Positions 36,752 through 44,871 of a stretch of 64,000 bases of DNA are shown one piece after another. The notes beneath the pieces are model-generated. The model saw nothing but the letters and a program-made list of their open reading frames with translations, had not been told where the DNA came from and searched no databases. The stretch is from CAYZNE01 sp964461035 (GTDB lineage: Archaea > Nanobdellota > Nanobdellia > Woesearchaeales > CAYZNE01), in assembly GCA_964461035.1 (NCBI GenBank), contig CAYWRI010000001.1, positions 74,740 to 138,739 on the forward strand. The letters run 5' to 3'. The position numbers were made by a program, and so were the translations under genes. Every line of letters begins with the position of its first letter. The first letter of the stretch is position 1.

Positions 36752-37480
36752 TCATATTTGTATCTTATCTGCAAAAACATTTTCTAAAAATTGACATAGA
36801 GTTTTTTGTTTTAATTTATTTATCAAGGTATTTACTTCTGAATTATCATAAAATATTCCATTTTCAATCAGACCTATTTTATTGCAATACTTCTGAATAT
36901 CCTGTATCATGTGACTTGATATTATTATTATTTTTCCTTGCTTTGATAAATCTTTAACAAGTTTCCATATAAACGATTGCAAAGATATATCAAGACCATT
37001 AAATGGTTCATCAAGAATTATTATTGAAGGTTCGTGAATTAATGTTATTGCTAAATCTGCTCTTTTTCTCATTCCACCTGAAAAATCCATTATTTTTTTA
37101 TTTTCATGACCTGTAAGGCCGAGTCGCTTTAATAGTTCAACTGTTCTTTTTTCTATTTGTTCTTTTTTAACACCATTTAATCGTCCAAAAGTAAACAAAT
37201 TTTCCTTTAAAGTTAAATATGGAAATAAAGAATTATCTTGAGGAGAATATCCTATCATTAATTTAATTTCTACAGGATTATTGTTTTTTATTAATTCAAT
37301 ATTACCTGAATCATAGGTTTTAAAACCTAAAAGTGTTTTCATAATCGTTGATTTTCCTGAACCCGATCTACCTACAAAACCCATTATATCTCCAGAACAA
37401 AGATTAAAGTTTATATTAGAAACAGAAAACTTTTTGTAAGATGTTGTAATATTTGAAGCAGATAGGCAAACTTTTTCCAT
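36752..37480 (-). CDS. ABC transporter ATP-binding protein
   Basis: Motifs of ABC ATPases are in order: Walker A GFVGRSGSGKSTIMKTLL, Q-loop YSPQDNSLF, signature DFSGGMRKRADLA, Walker B IIILDEPFNGLD and the switch His in ISSHMIQD. The 242 residues are a single nucleotide-binding domain of the ABC-2 export type, energising the permease encoded just downstream. Confidence 0.93.
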   Translation of the reverse strand: MEKVCLSASNITTSYKKFSVSNINFNLCSGDIMGFVGRSGSGKSTIMKTLLGFKTYDSGNIELIKNNNPVEIKLMIGYSPQDNSLFPYLTLKENLFTFGRLNGVKKEQIEKRTVELLKRLGLTGHENKKIMDFSGGMRKRADLAITLIHEPSIIILDEPFNGLDISLQSFIWKLVKDLSKQGKIIIISSHMIQDIQKYCNKIGLIENGIFYDNSEVNTLINKLKQKTLCQFLENVFADKIQI

Positions 37481-37539
37481 AATACCTGCAAAAACAAGAA
37501 TATATTTAAATATTTATTGTAGATTTTAGTTGTGACATA

Positions 37540-38199
37540 ATGAATACTGAAGAAATAATGCAAAGAGCTCTTGAGCTTTTTCCTGAAAAAAAAGAAAATA
37601 GAGAGATTATAATAAAATTTTCAAGAGCTTTCAAAGGTTATAATGCTAACTGTGTGTATACGCTTTGGAAAATCGAATTCAGATTAAGTTTACTTTGGAA
37701 AGAGGTCAACGAAGAGATATTTATTGGGCTTATTCAAGAACTATTTAGTAAGATTTACAAAAAAAGAGTTAGTTCTTATAATATTGAGATGTATAATAAA
37801 TTTATAAAAAAATCTGCAGCATACACAAAACCAAAAAATATAAATTCAGAATTAAGAGAAAGTTTTGATAGAGTTAATGAATCTTATTTTGATAATCTCA
37901 TGGACTATCCTAATCTTACTTGGGGACAATATGCTCTTTCAAAATTAGGTAGTTATGACTTTATGTCAAACACAATAAGTATTAGTACTGTTTTACGAGA
38001 AGATGCTGAGTTATTAGATTATGTGATGTATCATGAAATGCTCCATAAAAAATTGCAATATGATAATAAAAAAAGAATAAAGAGATATCATACAAAAGAA
38101 TTTAAAAAAAAGGAAAGCGAGTTTAAGACGCCCAATATTGAAAAAAAATTAGAACAATTCTTAAAAAAGAAAAGAATCAAAAAATTATTTAGATTTTGA
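37540..38199 (+). CDS. SprT-like zinc metallopeptidase
   Basis: Residues 160-200 read DYVMYHEMLHKK, the HExxH zinc site, then RYHTKEFKKKESEF with a third His and the basic helix typical of SprT/Spartan-like and related metalloproteases. The N-terminal 130 residues are mostly charged helix. In eukaryotes and some archaea these proteases act on DNA-bound or crosslinked proteins; that use here is inference. The 219-residue length is normal. It is divergent from the ABC operon across 60 nt. Confidence 0.8.
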   Translation: MNTEEIMQRALELFPEKKENREIIIKFSRAFKGYNANCVYTLWKIEFRLSLLWKEVNEEIFIGLIQELFSKIYKKRVSSYNIEMYNKFIKKSAAYTKPKNINSELRESFDRVNESYFDNLMDYPNLTWGQYALSKLGSYDFMSNTISISTVLREDAELLDYVMYHEMLHKKLQYDNKKRIKRYHTKEFKKKESEFKTPNIEKKLEQFLKKKRIKKLFRF

Positions 38200-38206
38200 A
38201 GATAAA

Positions 38207-38803
38207 TTAAATCCATCTAGCTAATAGCTCTCTTTTTTCAGGAGAAATATTTATTTTTACTTTAACAGAATTATTTGAGAATTCAGAATGATATGAAATT
38301 GAGTTTTTTTTCAAAAGAATTTCTAATTCAGAGTATTTATCTAGTGTAGTATTTATTTGAATTATTTCACAGACTTCTTCGTTAATAATTTTTACTTCTT
38401 GTAATAATAATTCTCCTGCTGAAGAATAAGCATTCATAAGACCCGACATTCCTAATTTTATTCCACCGAAAACCCTTGCAACAATAATTAAAATATTTGT
38501 AAGATTATTGTTGTTTATTATTCTTAATAAAGGATATCCTGCAGTTTTTGATGGTTCTCCATCATCACTATATCTCTCTTCATTATTTAATGTACTAGCA
38601 CAATTAGAGCTATCAACTTTATTAAAAGAACTTATTTTATAGGCATATGCAATATGTTTAGCTTGTTTATGTTTCTTTTTTATCTCTAGTAAAATATTTT
38701 TTATTTGATTTTTATTGGATATTGGATAAATATAACTATAAAAAACAGATTTTTTAACTATCAACTTAGCTGAGCCTTGTTTTTTAATTGTTTTGATAAA
38801 CAT
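38207..38803 (-). CDS. IMPACT/YigZ family protein
   Basis: The stretch RYSDDGEPSKTAGYPLLRII followed by IIVARVFGGIKLGMSGLMNAY is diagnostic for the UPF0029/IMPACT N-terminal domain. The remaining C-terminal 70 residues are the ferredoxin-like second domain of the YigZ branch. The family is linked to translation control and proline-peptidase regulation, with an unclear molecular role. The length, 198 residues, fits. It is convergent with the SprT-like gene. Confidence 0.88.
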   Translation of the reverse strand: MFIKTIKKQGSAKLIVKKSVFYSYIYPISNKNQIKNILLEIKKKHKQAKHIAYAYKISSFNKVDSSNCASTLNNEERYSDDGEPSKTAGYPLLRIINNNNLTNILIIVARVFGGIKLGMSGLMNAYSSAGELLLQEVKIINEEVCEIIQINTTLDKYSELEILLKKNSISYHSEFSNNSVKVKINISPEKRELLARWI

Positions 38804-38904
38804 ATCTTTATGAAATATCTAATCTTTAAATGTGTTGTTGAAAATAAGATAATTCTTACGACATCAACAATATTTATAAAGTATGTATTAATTCTTTAAT
38901 AAGT

Positions 38905-38999
38905 GCCAAGGTGCGACAATCTGGTAATCGGCAAGACTGGAAATCTTACTAGTTATCTTGTAGCTTCGGCTATTCCCAGTTCGAATCTGGGCCTTGGCG
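38905..38999 (+). tRNA. tRNA-Ser (GGA anticodon) with 12-nt BHB intron
   Basis: GCCAAGG (38905-38911) pairs with CCTTGGC (38992-38998), followed by discriminator G; CCA is not encoded. The D-arm is CGA/TCG with GG in the loop. The anticodon stem CAAGA pairs with TCTTG at 38956-38960; the loop is CTGGAA/A with anticodon GGA. A 12-nt intron (38943-38954) lies at the canonical site: CTGG pairs with CTAG (one G-T), with bulges AAA and TTA. The long variable arm TAGC-TTCG-GCTA fits serine. The T-arm is CCCAG-TTCGAAT-CTGGG. Confidence 0.93.
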
Positions 39000-39007
39000 T
39001 TTTTATT

Positions 39008-39160
39008 TTGTGAAGTATCATTTTATCTGCTTGAGCTTTAGTGAAACAGATGTTTTTCATCAATGTAATGAAAACCGAAAGTTTTCAGTATGCCAAAAAT
39101 TTATTTTTGAGCACTTTTGCAAAGGTTTGGTATGTAAATCAGGGCCTTGGCGTTTTTATT
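39008..39160 (+). repeat. Small tract bounded by a duplicated tRNA-Ser 3' end
   Basis: GGGCCTTGGCGTTTTTATT at 38989-39007 (the tRNA 3' end and 8 bases after it) recurs exactly at 39142-39160. The 134 bases between hold a hairpin GAAAAC/GTTTTC and no credible gene. Duplication of a tRNA 3' end is the mark left by tRNA-targeting integrases (attL/attR), here as a remnant; a decayed second tRNA is the alternative. Confidence 0.55.
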
Positions 39161-39292
39161 CTTAAATTAACCAAAAGTTTTATAAAACACTATTCAATAA
39201 TGGTAAAAGTGGAGAAACAATATATGTTTTTTGTATATTTTATCCGTACATCATTTAAGTTAAATACATAATAATTTTATAGGGGTTTTAAC

Positions 39293-39925
39293 ATGTTAAA
39301 CTATGACGTCGCATTTATAATAAATTTTGTTATTAGTATATTGGCAGCATTATTAAGTTTAAGTATTGCATATTATAGTTATTCTGCACACAAACTTGTA
39401 AAATCTTATAGATTTGGATATTTCTCTCTGGCATTCTTATCATTATTTACAACATTTTCATTAAAATCATTTTCAATGTTCGTGCATGCTATGCGTGCAT
39501 CTACAATTGTAGGAACACTAACTTTTCACACATTTAATGCGGCAATAATACTTTCTAGATTTTTTATGTTATTAGGAATTGTACTATTATACTTTGCTAC
39601 AAGAAAAGATGTTAAAGGTTCAAACGCAAATATTCTGACCTATATTTTTATGTTAATAATTATTTTAAGTTTGAATTCAGGACCAGTTTATGCTATTACT
39701 TCAATTGTTCTTTTAATATTCATAGTTATTCATTATTGTAATAAGTTATTAAGAGGTTATACTCAGAGTTTATTATTAATTCATCTTTCAATGGTTTTAT
39801 TTCTAGTTGCTCAGTTAATGCATTTATTTGTAGCTACTGAAATACTACCTTTAATACAATCTTCAGTATTTTTAATTGCTTTAATTATAATGGCTTTGAC
39901 TGTTATTCGTTCATATAATTGTTAA
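39293..39925 (+). CDS. Seven-helix membrane protein of unknown function
   Basis: The 210-residue protein has about seven hydrophobic helices with short loops, the first starting VAFIINFVISILAALLSLSI. AGGGG lies before the ATG. The layout resembles small archaeal sensor-like membrane domains, but there are no motifs to name one. The gene is followed after 16 nt by a winged-helix protein, so a membrane sensor paired with a regulator is possible. Confidence 0.7.
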   Translation: MLNYDVAFIINFVISILAALLSLSIAYYSYSAHKLVKSYRFGYFSLAFLSLFTTFSLKSFSMFVHAMRASTIVGTLTFHTFNAAIILSRFFMLLGIVLLYFATRKDVKGSNANILTYIFMLIIILSLNSGPVYAITSIVLLIFIVIHYCNKLLRGYTQSLLLIHLSMVLFLVAQLMHLFVATEILPLIQSSVFLIALIIMALTVIRSYNC

Positions 39926-39941
39926 GATATATATATATAAA

Positions 39942-40220
39942 ATGGTTCGTCGTTCAAAAATAGATGTAATTTGGGACATGTTGATTGCTTTACAGAGGGC
40001 AGGTGGTCAAATGAAGCCAACAAGACTTCTTTACAAAGCTAATTTAAGCTATAATAAATTAAAAGAATATCTTTCTGAATTAGAAGAGCAAAACTTTATT
40101 GAATTAAATACTATTGAAGATGATAGAAAATTAATTGAGATAACTATAAAGGGTCATCAATATGTTTCTGAACTTAGAAGAGTAAGAAATTTTGGTAAGG
40201 ATCTTGGCTTGAATGATTAA
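39942..40220 (+). CDS. Sso10a-like winged-helix DNA-binding protein
   Basis: The 92 residues read MVRRSKIDVIWDMLIALQRA, KPTRLLYKANLSYNKLKEYL, FIELNTIEDDRKLIEITIKG and a C-terminal helix. This is the compact archaeal winged helix of the Sso10a type, in which the last helix forms a dimer coiled coil. It may be a transcription regulator or abundant chromatin protein. It sits 16 nt after the seven-helix membrane gene. Confidence 0.78.
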   Translation: MVRRSKIDVIWDMLIALQRAGGQMKPTRLLYKANLSYNKLKEYLSELEEQNFIELNTIEDDRKLIEITIKGHQYVSELRRVRNFGKDLGLND

Positions 40221-40270
40221 TTATTTAATAAATAATTACTTAATTTTCAAACAGTATCTAAATAAAAAAA

Positions 40271-40462
40271 TTATTCTGTAATTTTAATTGCTTGAACAGG
40301 GCACGCTTCTGCACCTTCTTTAGCACAAGCTTGATTTTCTTCAGAAACTTCTTTAAGTTTGACTTTTGCTTTATTATCATCACCTAGTTCAAATACTTCT
40401 GAACATGTTGCTGCACAAGCTCCACAACCAATACAAGTTTCTTCATCAATACTAACTTTCAT
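40271..40462 (-). CDS. 4Fe-4S ferredoxin
   Basis: The 63-residue protein contains CIGCGACAATC near the start and CPVQAI near the end, ligands for one [4Fe-4S] cluster (CxxCxxC plus CP), as in archaeal and clostridial monocluster ferredoxins. It carries electrons between soluble redox enzymes. AAGGTGGT before the ATG is the ribosome site. No partner is visible nearby. Confidence 0.92.
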   Translation of the reverse strand: MKVSIDEETCIGCGACAATCSEVFELGDDNKAKVKLKEVSEENQACAKEGAEACPVQAIKITE

Positions 40463-40579
40463 ATTACCACCTTTTCAGAAGTTAAGACAGTTTCTTTTTA
40501 AAGTTTTACTTTTCCAGGGTGTATTCTAAAATGAGTAAAAAAGCATACTATCTCTCACCGAATTTATGTATTATTAAAA

Positions 40580-40694
40580 GGTGCTGTTGACTTTCAGGAT
40601 GCGACCGTCCGATGACACAATTGATTTTCATTTTAATAGCAAGGGTTCGCCAACCAGGTAGTAATACCTCTTCTTTTGGGACATACCTTTTTTT
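40580..40694 (+). ncRNA. Possible small structured RNA
   Basis: The 307-nt gap between the ferredoxin and PAC2 genes holds no ORF but is less AT-rich than the surroundings. It contains short perfect hairpins GGTT-CGCC-AACC and AGGTA-GTAA-TACCT, and ends with a run of seven T at about 40687. A TATA-like sequence precedes at about 40561. No RNA family is recognised and the strand is uncertain. Confidence 0.3.
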
Positions 40695-40769
40695 CAGGGT
40701 CTTGAATAAAGTATTGTTGCTAATTTGATAATAACTAAATTTATAAAGTGATTTTTGGTTCTTAAAATA

Positions 40770-41522
40770 ATGAGCTGGAAAATAGAATTAAAACAAAATA
40801 TGGAAAAAACAAAAAATGCGGTAATGATTGTGGCACTTCCAGGAATTGCGAGTGCAGGTAAGATTGCTATTGATTATTTAATAACTGAATTAAAAACTAA
40901 AAAAATTGGGGAATTTATTTCTGATAATGGTGTGGGATTTACATTTATCAATGAAAATAATTTAATAGAGATTCCCAAAATATCTTTATTTCATAAAAAA
41001 ATAAAGACAAGAGACTTTTTCTTTCTCACAGGTGATTATCAACCAAATGAAGAAAAGGATTTATATGACTTATGCAATGAAATAATTAAATATTGTGAAA
41101 AGATGAAAATAACAGAACTATTAACTCTTGGAGGAATAGGTTTGCAAGATGAGCCAGAAAAACCAGAAGTATATGTTGTAGCTAATAATTCTAAATTCAA
41201 AAATCATTTAAAACAATTTAAGTTCAAAATAAATCCAAATAGGAAGGTTGGTACAATCATAGGAATAACAGGACTTCTTGTTGCATTAGCAAAATTTAAT
41301 GCAAGTGCAATGCTTGTTGAAACAAATGTTTATACAGGTCACTTGGGTTTTAATGCATCTAAATTTTTAATAAAAGCAATTAAGAAAATGTATGGGATTG
41401 ATTTAAAATTTAATAATCTTAACAAAGAACTTAAAATGGTTAAAAAAATTCAAGATGAGACCATGACGATAATTAACAAAGAATACTCAAAATCATTGAC
41501 TAAACAAGATTACATAGGATAA
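40770..41522 (+). CDS. PAC2 family proteasome-assembly-chaperone homologue
   Basis: The ATG at 40770 lies about 30 nt after a TTTATAAA box and is preferred to the TTG at 40755. MIVALPGIASAGKIAIDYLI, LLTLGGIGLQDEP and TGLLVALAKFNASAMLVETN are the conserved blocks of the PAC2/DUF75 family, whose eukaryotic members help assemble the proteasome. At 250 residues it is complete. It is followed by one base and then a DUF192 gene. Confidence 0.88.
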   Translation: MSWKIELKQNMEKTKNAVMIVALPGIASAGKIAIDYLITELKTKKIGEFISDNGVGFTFINENNLIEIPKISLFHKKIKTRDFFFLTGDYQPNEEKDLYDLCNEIIKYCEKMKITELLTLGGIGLQDEPEKPEVYVVANNSKFKNHLKQFKFKINPNRKVGTIIGITGLLVALAKFNASAMLVETNVYTGHLGFNASKFLIKAIKKMYGIDLKFNNLNKELKMVKKIQDETMTIINKEYSKSLTKQDYIG

Positions 41523-41523
41523 A

Positions 41524-41877
41524 ATGCTTCTAAATAAAACAAATAAAAACGTATTAGCTGAAGAAGTTGAACACTTTTCTTCTTCTGCATCAAGTGCAAT
41601 AGGTCTTAGATTTAGAAAACGAGAAAACTGTAAAAACAAAGCATTCATATTTCATATGAAACCAGAATCAATTAACATAATAGATATGTTTTTTGTTAAT
41701 TTTCCTATTGACTTAATATTTCTAAATAAAGAAAAAAAAGTTATTGAAATAAAAAAAAGATTAATGCCTTGGAAATCTTATATTCCTAAAACCAAACCAT
41801 ATTTTATGATAGAACTTGTATCAGGAATTCTTCATGATGACGCAATTAACAAAGGAGATCTCGTTCTTATTGAATAA
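41524..41877 (+). CDS. DUF192 family protein
   Basis: The 117-residue protein carries AIGLRFRKRENCKNKAFIFH, IDMFFVNFPIDLIFLNKEKK and FMIELVSGILHDDAINKGDL. The 'GLRFR...MxFxIDLIFL...ElxxG' pattern is DUF192. There is no signal peptide, so it is cytoplasmic here. The function of the family is not known. It starts one base after the PAC2 gene stop and is probably co-transcribed. Confidence 0.85.
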   Translation: MLLNKTNKNVLAEEVEHFSSSASSAIGLRFRKRENCKNKAFIFHMKPESINIIDMFFVNFPIDLIFLNKEKKVIEIKKRLMPWKSYIPKTKPYFMIELVSGILHDDAINKGDLVLIE

Positions 41878-41894
41878 TAATTTAAATGTGTTCG

Positions 41895-42020
41895 AAATAA
41901 TTATGTATTGTGAAGAACTATTGGTCATTATGTGACCAAATTTTAATCGTGAAATGTAATAATTTTGTACTTTGTACAAAATACATTTCACTTAAATTTA
42001 CTCTAAGGCAATATTTATTA
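41895..42020 (-). repeat. Dispersed two-hairpin element, copy B
   Basis: On the minus strand this repeats the element at 3296-3410. GTGAAATGT pairs with ACATTTCAC (9 bp) and TTGGTC with GACCAA, with a 7-nt loop. Compared with copy A, changes in the first stem (TAC/GTA to TGT/ACA) and second (GGCC to GACC) preserve pairing. The region also lies just ahead of the 42079 gene, in the opposite orientation. Confidence 0.6.
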
Positions 42021-42078
42021 TTACTTGGGTCACACATTTATTGAATAATATTATAAATAACTAATGATTTGAAGTATT

Positions 42079-42957
42079 ATGCAAACAAATATTGATAAAG
42101 AATTGAGAGAATTAATACTGGCAAAAGTTTTGCAAAAAAAAGAATTAGCTCACCTAAGTAAAGATTTCACAAAACAACAACTTGAAAAATATATTTCTGA
42201 AAATCTAAAAACGTATAGAAAATTCAAAGAAAAATATAATTCATCTAAAGAGAAAATAGAAAAATCAAAACAACTAAAAACAATTATTAAAGAAGTTAGA
42301 GCAAAACTTAGAGCCGTATTTGGTGTATTCTACAATACGGGATTTGAAAATGTTACTAAATTAATAAATAAAATAACTTCTGAAAATGCAGACATTATTT
42401 GTTTTGATATTCTGAAATTACATAAATCCAGTGATGAAAGATTAAGAAATTATGAAGAAATATATGATAATATTAATGCAATAATAAAAATTAAACCCCA
42501 AAAGATTTTAGATCTTGCTTGCGGATTTAATCCATTTAGTTATTTTTTTATTGAAGAGTCATTTGGTTGTAAACCTGAATATATTTGTTGTGATATTTCA
42601 AATAAAGATATAGATAAAATAAATTTATTTTTTAAAAAAATAAAAATAAGCGGAACAGCATTTATTTGCGATTTATCAAACCAATATGAACAATTAAAAG
42701 ATATTTCTTGTGACATTTGTTTTTTATTCAAAACATTAGATTCTCTTGAAACAAATAAAAAAAATGTTTCAGAACAAGTTCTTCAGAACATAAACTCAAA
42801 ATATGTTGTTGTTTCCTTTCCAAGCATAAGTATAGGAAACAAAAAAAAGATTCCTAAAGAAAGAAGAGCTTGGTTCTATAATTTAATTGAAAAATTAAAT
42901 TACACTTATTCTGAGTTCGAAATACATAATGAATTATTTATTGTTATAGAAAAATAA
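42079..42957 (+). CDS. FmrO/Arm-type 16S rRNA (guanine-N7) methyltransferase homologue
   Basis: The 292-residue protein follows the domain order of aminoglycoside-resistance 16S rRNA m7G1405 methyltransferases. It has a helical N-terminus ending KEVRAKLRAVFGVFYN, then HKSSDERLRNYEEIYDNI, the SAM site ILDLACGFNPFSYFF, ICCDISNKDI, LFKTLDSLETNKKN, VVVSFPSISIGNKKK and FEIHNELFIVIEK. I recall the corresponding blocks of the Sgm/Arm family as HASTRERL, LDLACGLNP, LLKTLPCLE, FPTKSLG and GNELIYVI. The usual role is methylation of the decoding-site G1405. In an archaeon the physiological role is unknown. A TATA-like TATTATAAATAA is 25-30 nt upstream. Confidence 0.8.
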   Translation: MQTNIDKELRELILAKVLQKKELAHLSKDFTKQQLEKYISENLKTYRKFKEKYNSSKEKIEKSKQLKTIIKEVRAKLRAVFGVFYNTGFENVTKLINKITSENADIICFDILKLHKSSDERLRNYEEIYDNINAIIKIKPQKILDLACGFNPFSYFFIEESFGCKPEYICCDISNKDIDKINLFFKKIKISGTAFICDLSNQYEQLKDISCDICFLFKTLDSLETNKKNVSEQVLQNINSKYVVVSFPSISIGNKKKIPKERRAWFYNLIEKLNYTYSEFEIHNELFIVIEK

Positions 42958-42980
42958 GTTATAAAATATTTTCTTGAAAT

Positions 42981-43508
42981 TTAAATAGCTTCATCATGCA
43001 ATAATTGATTAGAAACAGAAGAATCAATTTTTATTATATTTTGTTTTGCTTGAATTGATCTGAATCTGTCATCAAGAAAATAAAATATTCTGTTATTAAA
43101 TATTTCTTTTAAAACAGGAACTTGTTTATCCATTAAATTTTGAAGATAATCATTAACTTTATCTGGCGTAAGACCAAGTCTTCTTGCAATAGCTCCAGCA
43201 CTTAATTTTTTATTTATTGCATATAATACTAAAAAAACTTCTTGTTCTCTGATTGTTAAGTCTATTTGATCTGGTGATACATTATTACTTGGTTCAAGAA
43301 GAAGGGTTATTTCATCAACTCGCTCTGATAGGGTATCGACTTTTCTATCTAATTCAAGAAGAAACTCGTAATTATTCTGAATTTCATTTGTATTTTGGTT
43401 AATTGTATCTAAATAATTATCTAATTCTTCTTTCACTCTTTTAAAAGAAAATTTTAGGGCATTATTTATTTTCTCTATTTCTTTCTTTAAATATATGTTT
43501 AACACCAT
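42981..43508 (-). CDS. Coiled-coil winged-helix regulator
   Basis: ATG 43508 is preferred to the TTG 9 nt upstream. The first 85 residues form coiled coils (LDTINQNTNEIQNNYEFLLE). After DLTIREQEVFLVLYAINKKL comes a winged helix (SAGAIARRLGLTPDKVNDYL) with ARRLGLT as the recognition-helix turn. A short tail ends the 175 residues. This is a likely dimeric transcription regulator; targets unknown. It is convergent with the methyltransferase gene. Confidence 0.7.
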   Translation of the reverse strand: MVLNIYLKKEIEKINNALKFSFKRVKEELDNYLDTINQNTNEIQNNYEFLLELDRKVDTLSERVDEITLLLEPSNNVSPDQIDLTIREQEVFLVLYAINKKLSAGAIARRLGLTPDKVNDYLQNLMDKQVPVLKEIFNNRIFYFLDDRFRSIQAKQNIIKIDSSVSNQLLHDEAI

Positions 43509-43591
43509 CTGCCTCAATCAGAGAGAAAACAACGCAGGTATATAAATCTTACCTTACAACTAAAGAATGATAAGAATGTCTTTAAAACATT

Positions 43592-43675
43592 CTATTGCTT
43601 ATTAGTATCAAATTCATCCAAAGAAGGACAATTCTCTTGTGCTGAAAAACTAAATTTGTTCTTTATTTCTTTCAT
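43592..43675 (-). CDS. Possible small peptide gene (27 aa)
   Basis: Between two larger genes, the minus strand has TTTATATATG (about 43723-43732), then GAGGTGAT and an ATG eight bases later, opening a 27-residue frame (MKEIKNKFSFSAQENCPSLD...). Promoter and ribosome site in the correct order make a real short gene plausible. The peptide has one Cys and no membrane helix. No homologue is known to me. Confidence 0.4.
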   Translation of the reverse strand: MKEIKNKFSFSAQENCPSLDEFDTNKQ

Positions 43676-43877
43676 TAACATCACCTCAGACATCTTAAAC
43701 CACTATTATATCTAATGTCAGAAATCATATATAAAGTCTGTTGCACTCCAAGTTATATTATGAAAGACAACCGTATTTTTAAATCAATACACTAACTAGT
43801 GAAACATATTCAGCATGTTAGTTGATATTATTTAATTTTTCAGTAAAATTTATTAATATGTTAAAGATTAAAACATT

Positions 43878-44762
43878 ATGGAATGGGTTTTATTTTCAAT
43901 TTTAGCAGTTATTATATGGTCCGTAGTTAATATAGTTGATAAGTACGTATTAACTAAATGGATTGAAAAACCAGTCATTCCAACCATGATTCTTGGAGTT
44001 GTTGGATTAGCAGCAAGTTTTATTGTTTATTTAACACAGGGATTTTCAGAATTGTCTTTCAGTAATATTCTACTTGCTTTTCTTGCAGGTTTACTTTATG
44101 TTTTAATGAGTCTTTTGTATTATAAATCAGTTCAACTTGAAGAAATATCCCGAATTACCCCTCTTTTTCATTTTACACCCATATTTATTTTAATACTTGC
44201 TTCAATTTTTCTTGGTGAAATATTTACTCCAATAAAATATGTGGGTATTTTCTTGTTACTTATTGGAGCAATATTAATAACTACTAAGAAAATTAAAAAG
44301 TTCAGTTTTGGAAAAGCAGTTTGGTTAATGTTATTAGCTTCTTTAGCAATGGCTATTAATCAAATTATTACAAAATATCTTTTGGGATTTGCTGGTTTTT
44401 GGACAGTTTTTTCATGGATAAGGATAGGTGCATTTATTTTTTTAATTCCGGTGTATTTTATTTACTGGCCAAGATTCGCAGCACTAACAAAAAAACATGG
44501 CAAAAAAGTTATTGCAATTGTTTCATTAAATGAATCTATAAATATTTTGGGCGTTATCTTTATTACAATGGCTGCATCAGTAGGATACATTACCTTAGTA
44601 AATGCTTTATCATCAATTCAACCAGTATTTGTATTTATTTTTACAATATTCTTAAGTATATTTTATCCCAAAATTATAAAAGAAGAAATAAACAAATCTA
44701 CATTATTACTAAAGTCCACAGCCATTATTCTAATGATACTTGGCGTAATTATTATTTCTTAG
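43878..44762 (+). CDS. EamA/DMT family transporter
   Basis: The 294 residues form ten hydrophobic helices in two related halves, each an EamA unit: PVIPTMILGVVGLAASFIVY and LLYVLMSLLYYKSVQLEEIS in the first, with EISRITPLFHFTPIF and LGEIFTPIKYVGIFLLLIGA as the family's conserved helices 4-5. DMT transporters export metabolites or amino acids. A piece of its last codons recurs at about 46461. Confidence 0.88.
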   Translation: MEWVLFSILAVIIWSVVNIVDKYVLTKWIEKPVIPTMILGVVGLAASFIVYLTQGFSELSFSNILLAFLAGLLYVLMSLLYYKSVQLEEISRITPLFHFTPIFILILASIFLGEIFTPIKYVGIFLLLIGAILITTKKIKKFSFGKAVWLMLLASLAMAINQIITKYLLGFAGFWTVFSWIRIGAFIFLIPVYFIYWPRFAALTKKHGKKVIAIVSLNESINILGVIFITMAASVGYITLVNALSSIQPVFVFIFTIFLSIFYPKIIKEEINKSTLLLKSTAIILMILGVIIIS

Positions 44763-44871
44763 TTATTATTTTAAATTATTATTAATCTATTTTAAATCAG
44801 ATGTTATGTTAAATTTATTTTTGGTGCTAGGAATAATAATATTTATATAGACTGCTTAATTTATTGATTAA

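Noticed and set aside
34198..37480. One four-gene operon including the phosphoesterase
   Set aside because: A 130-nt interval with strong hairpins separates the ABC genes from the phosphoesterase, so co-transcription is unlikely.
39041..39271. 76-codon frame after tRNA-Ser
   Set aside because: It runs through the duplicated tRNA 3' end, has biased composition and no ribosome site. The DNA features explain it better than a gene.
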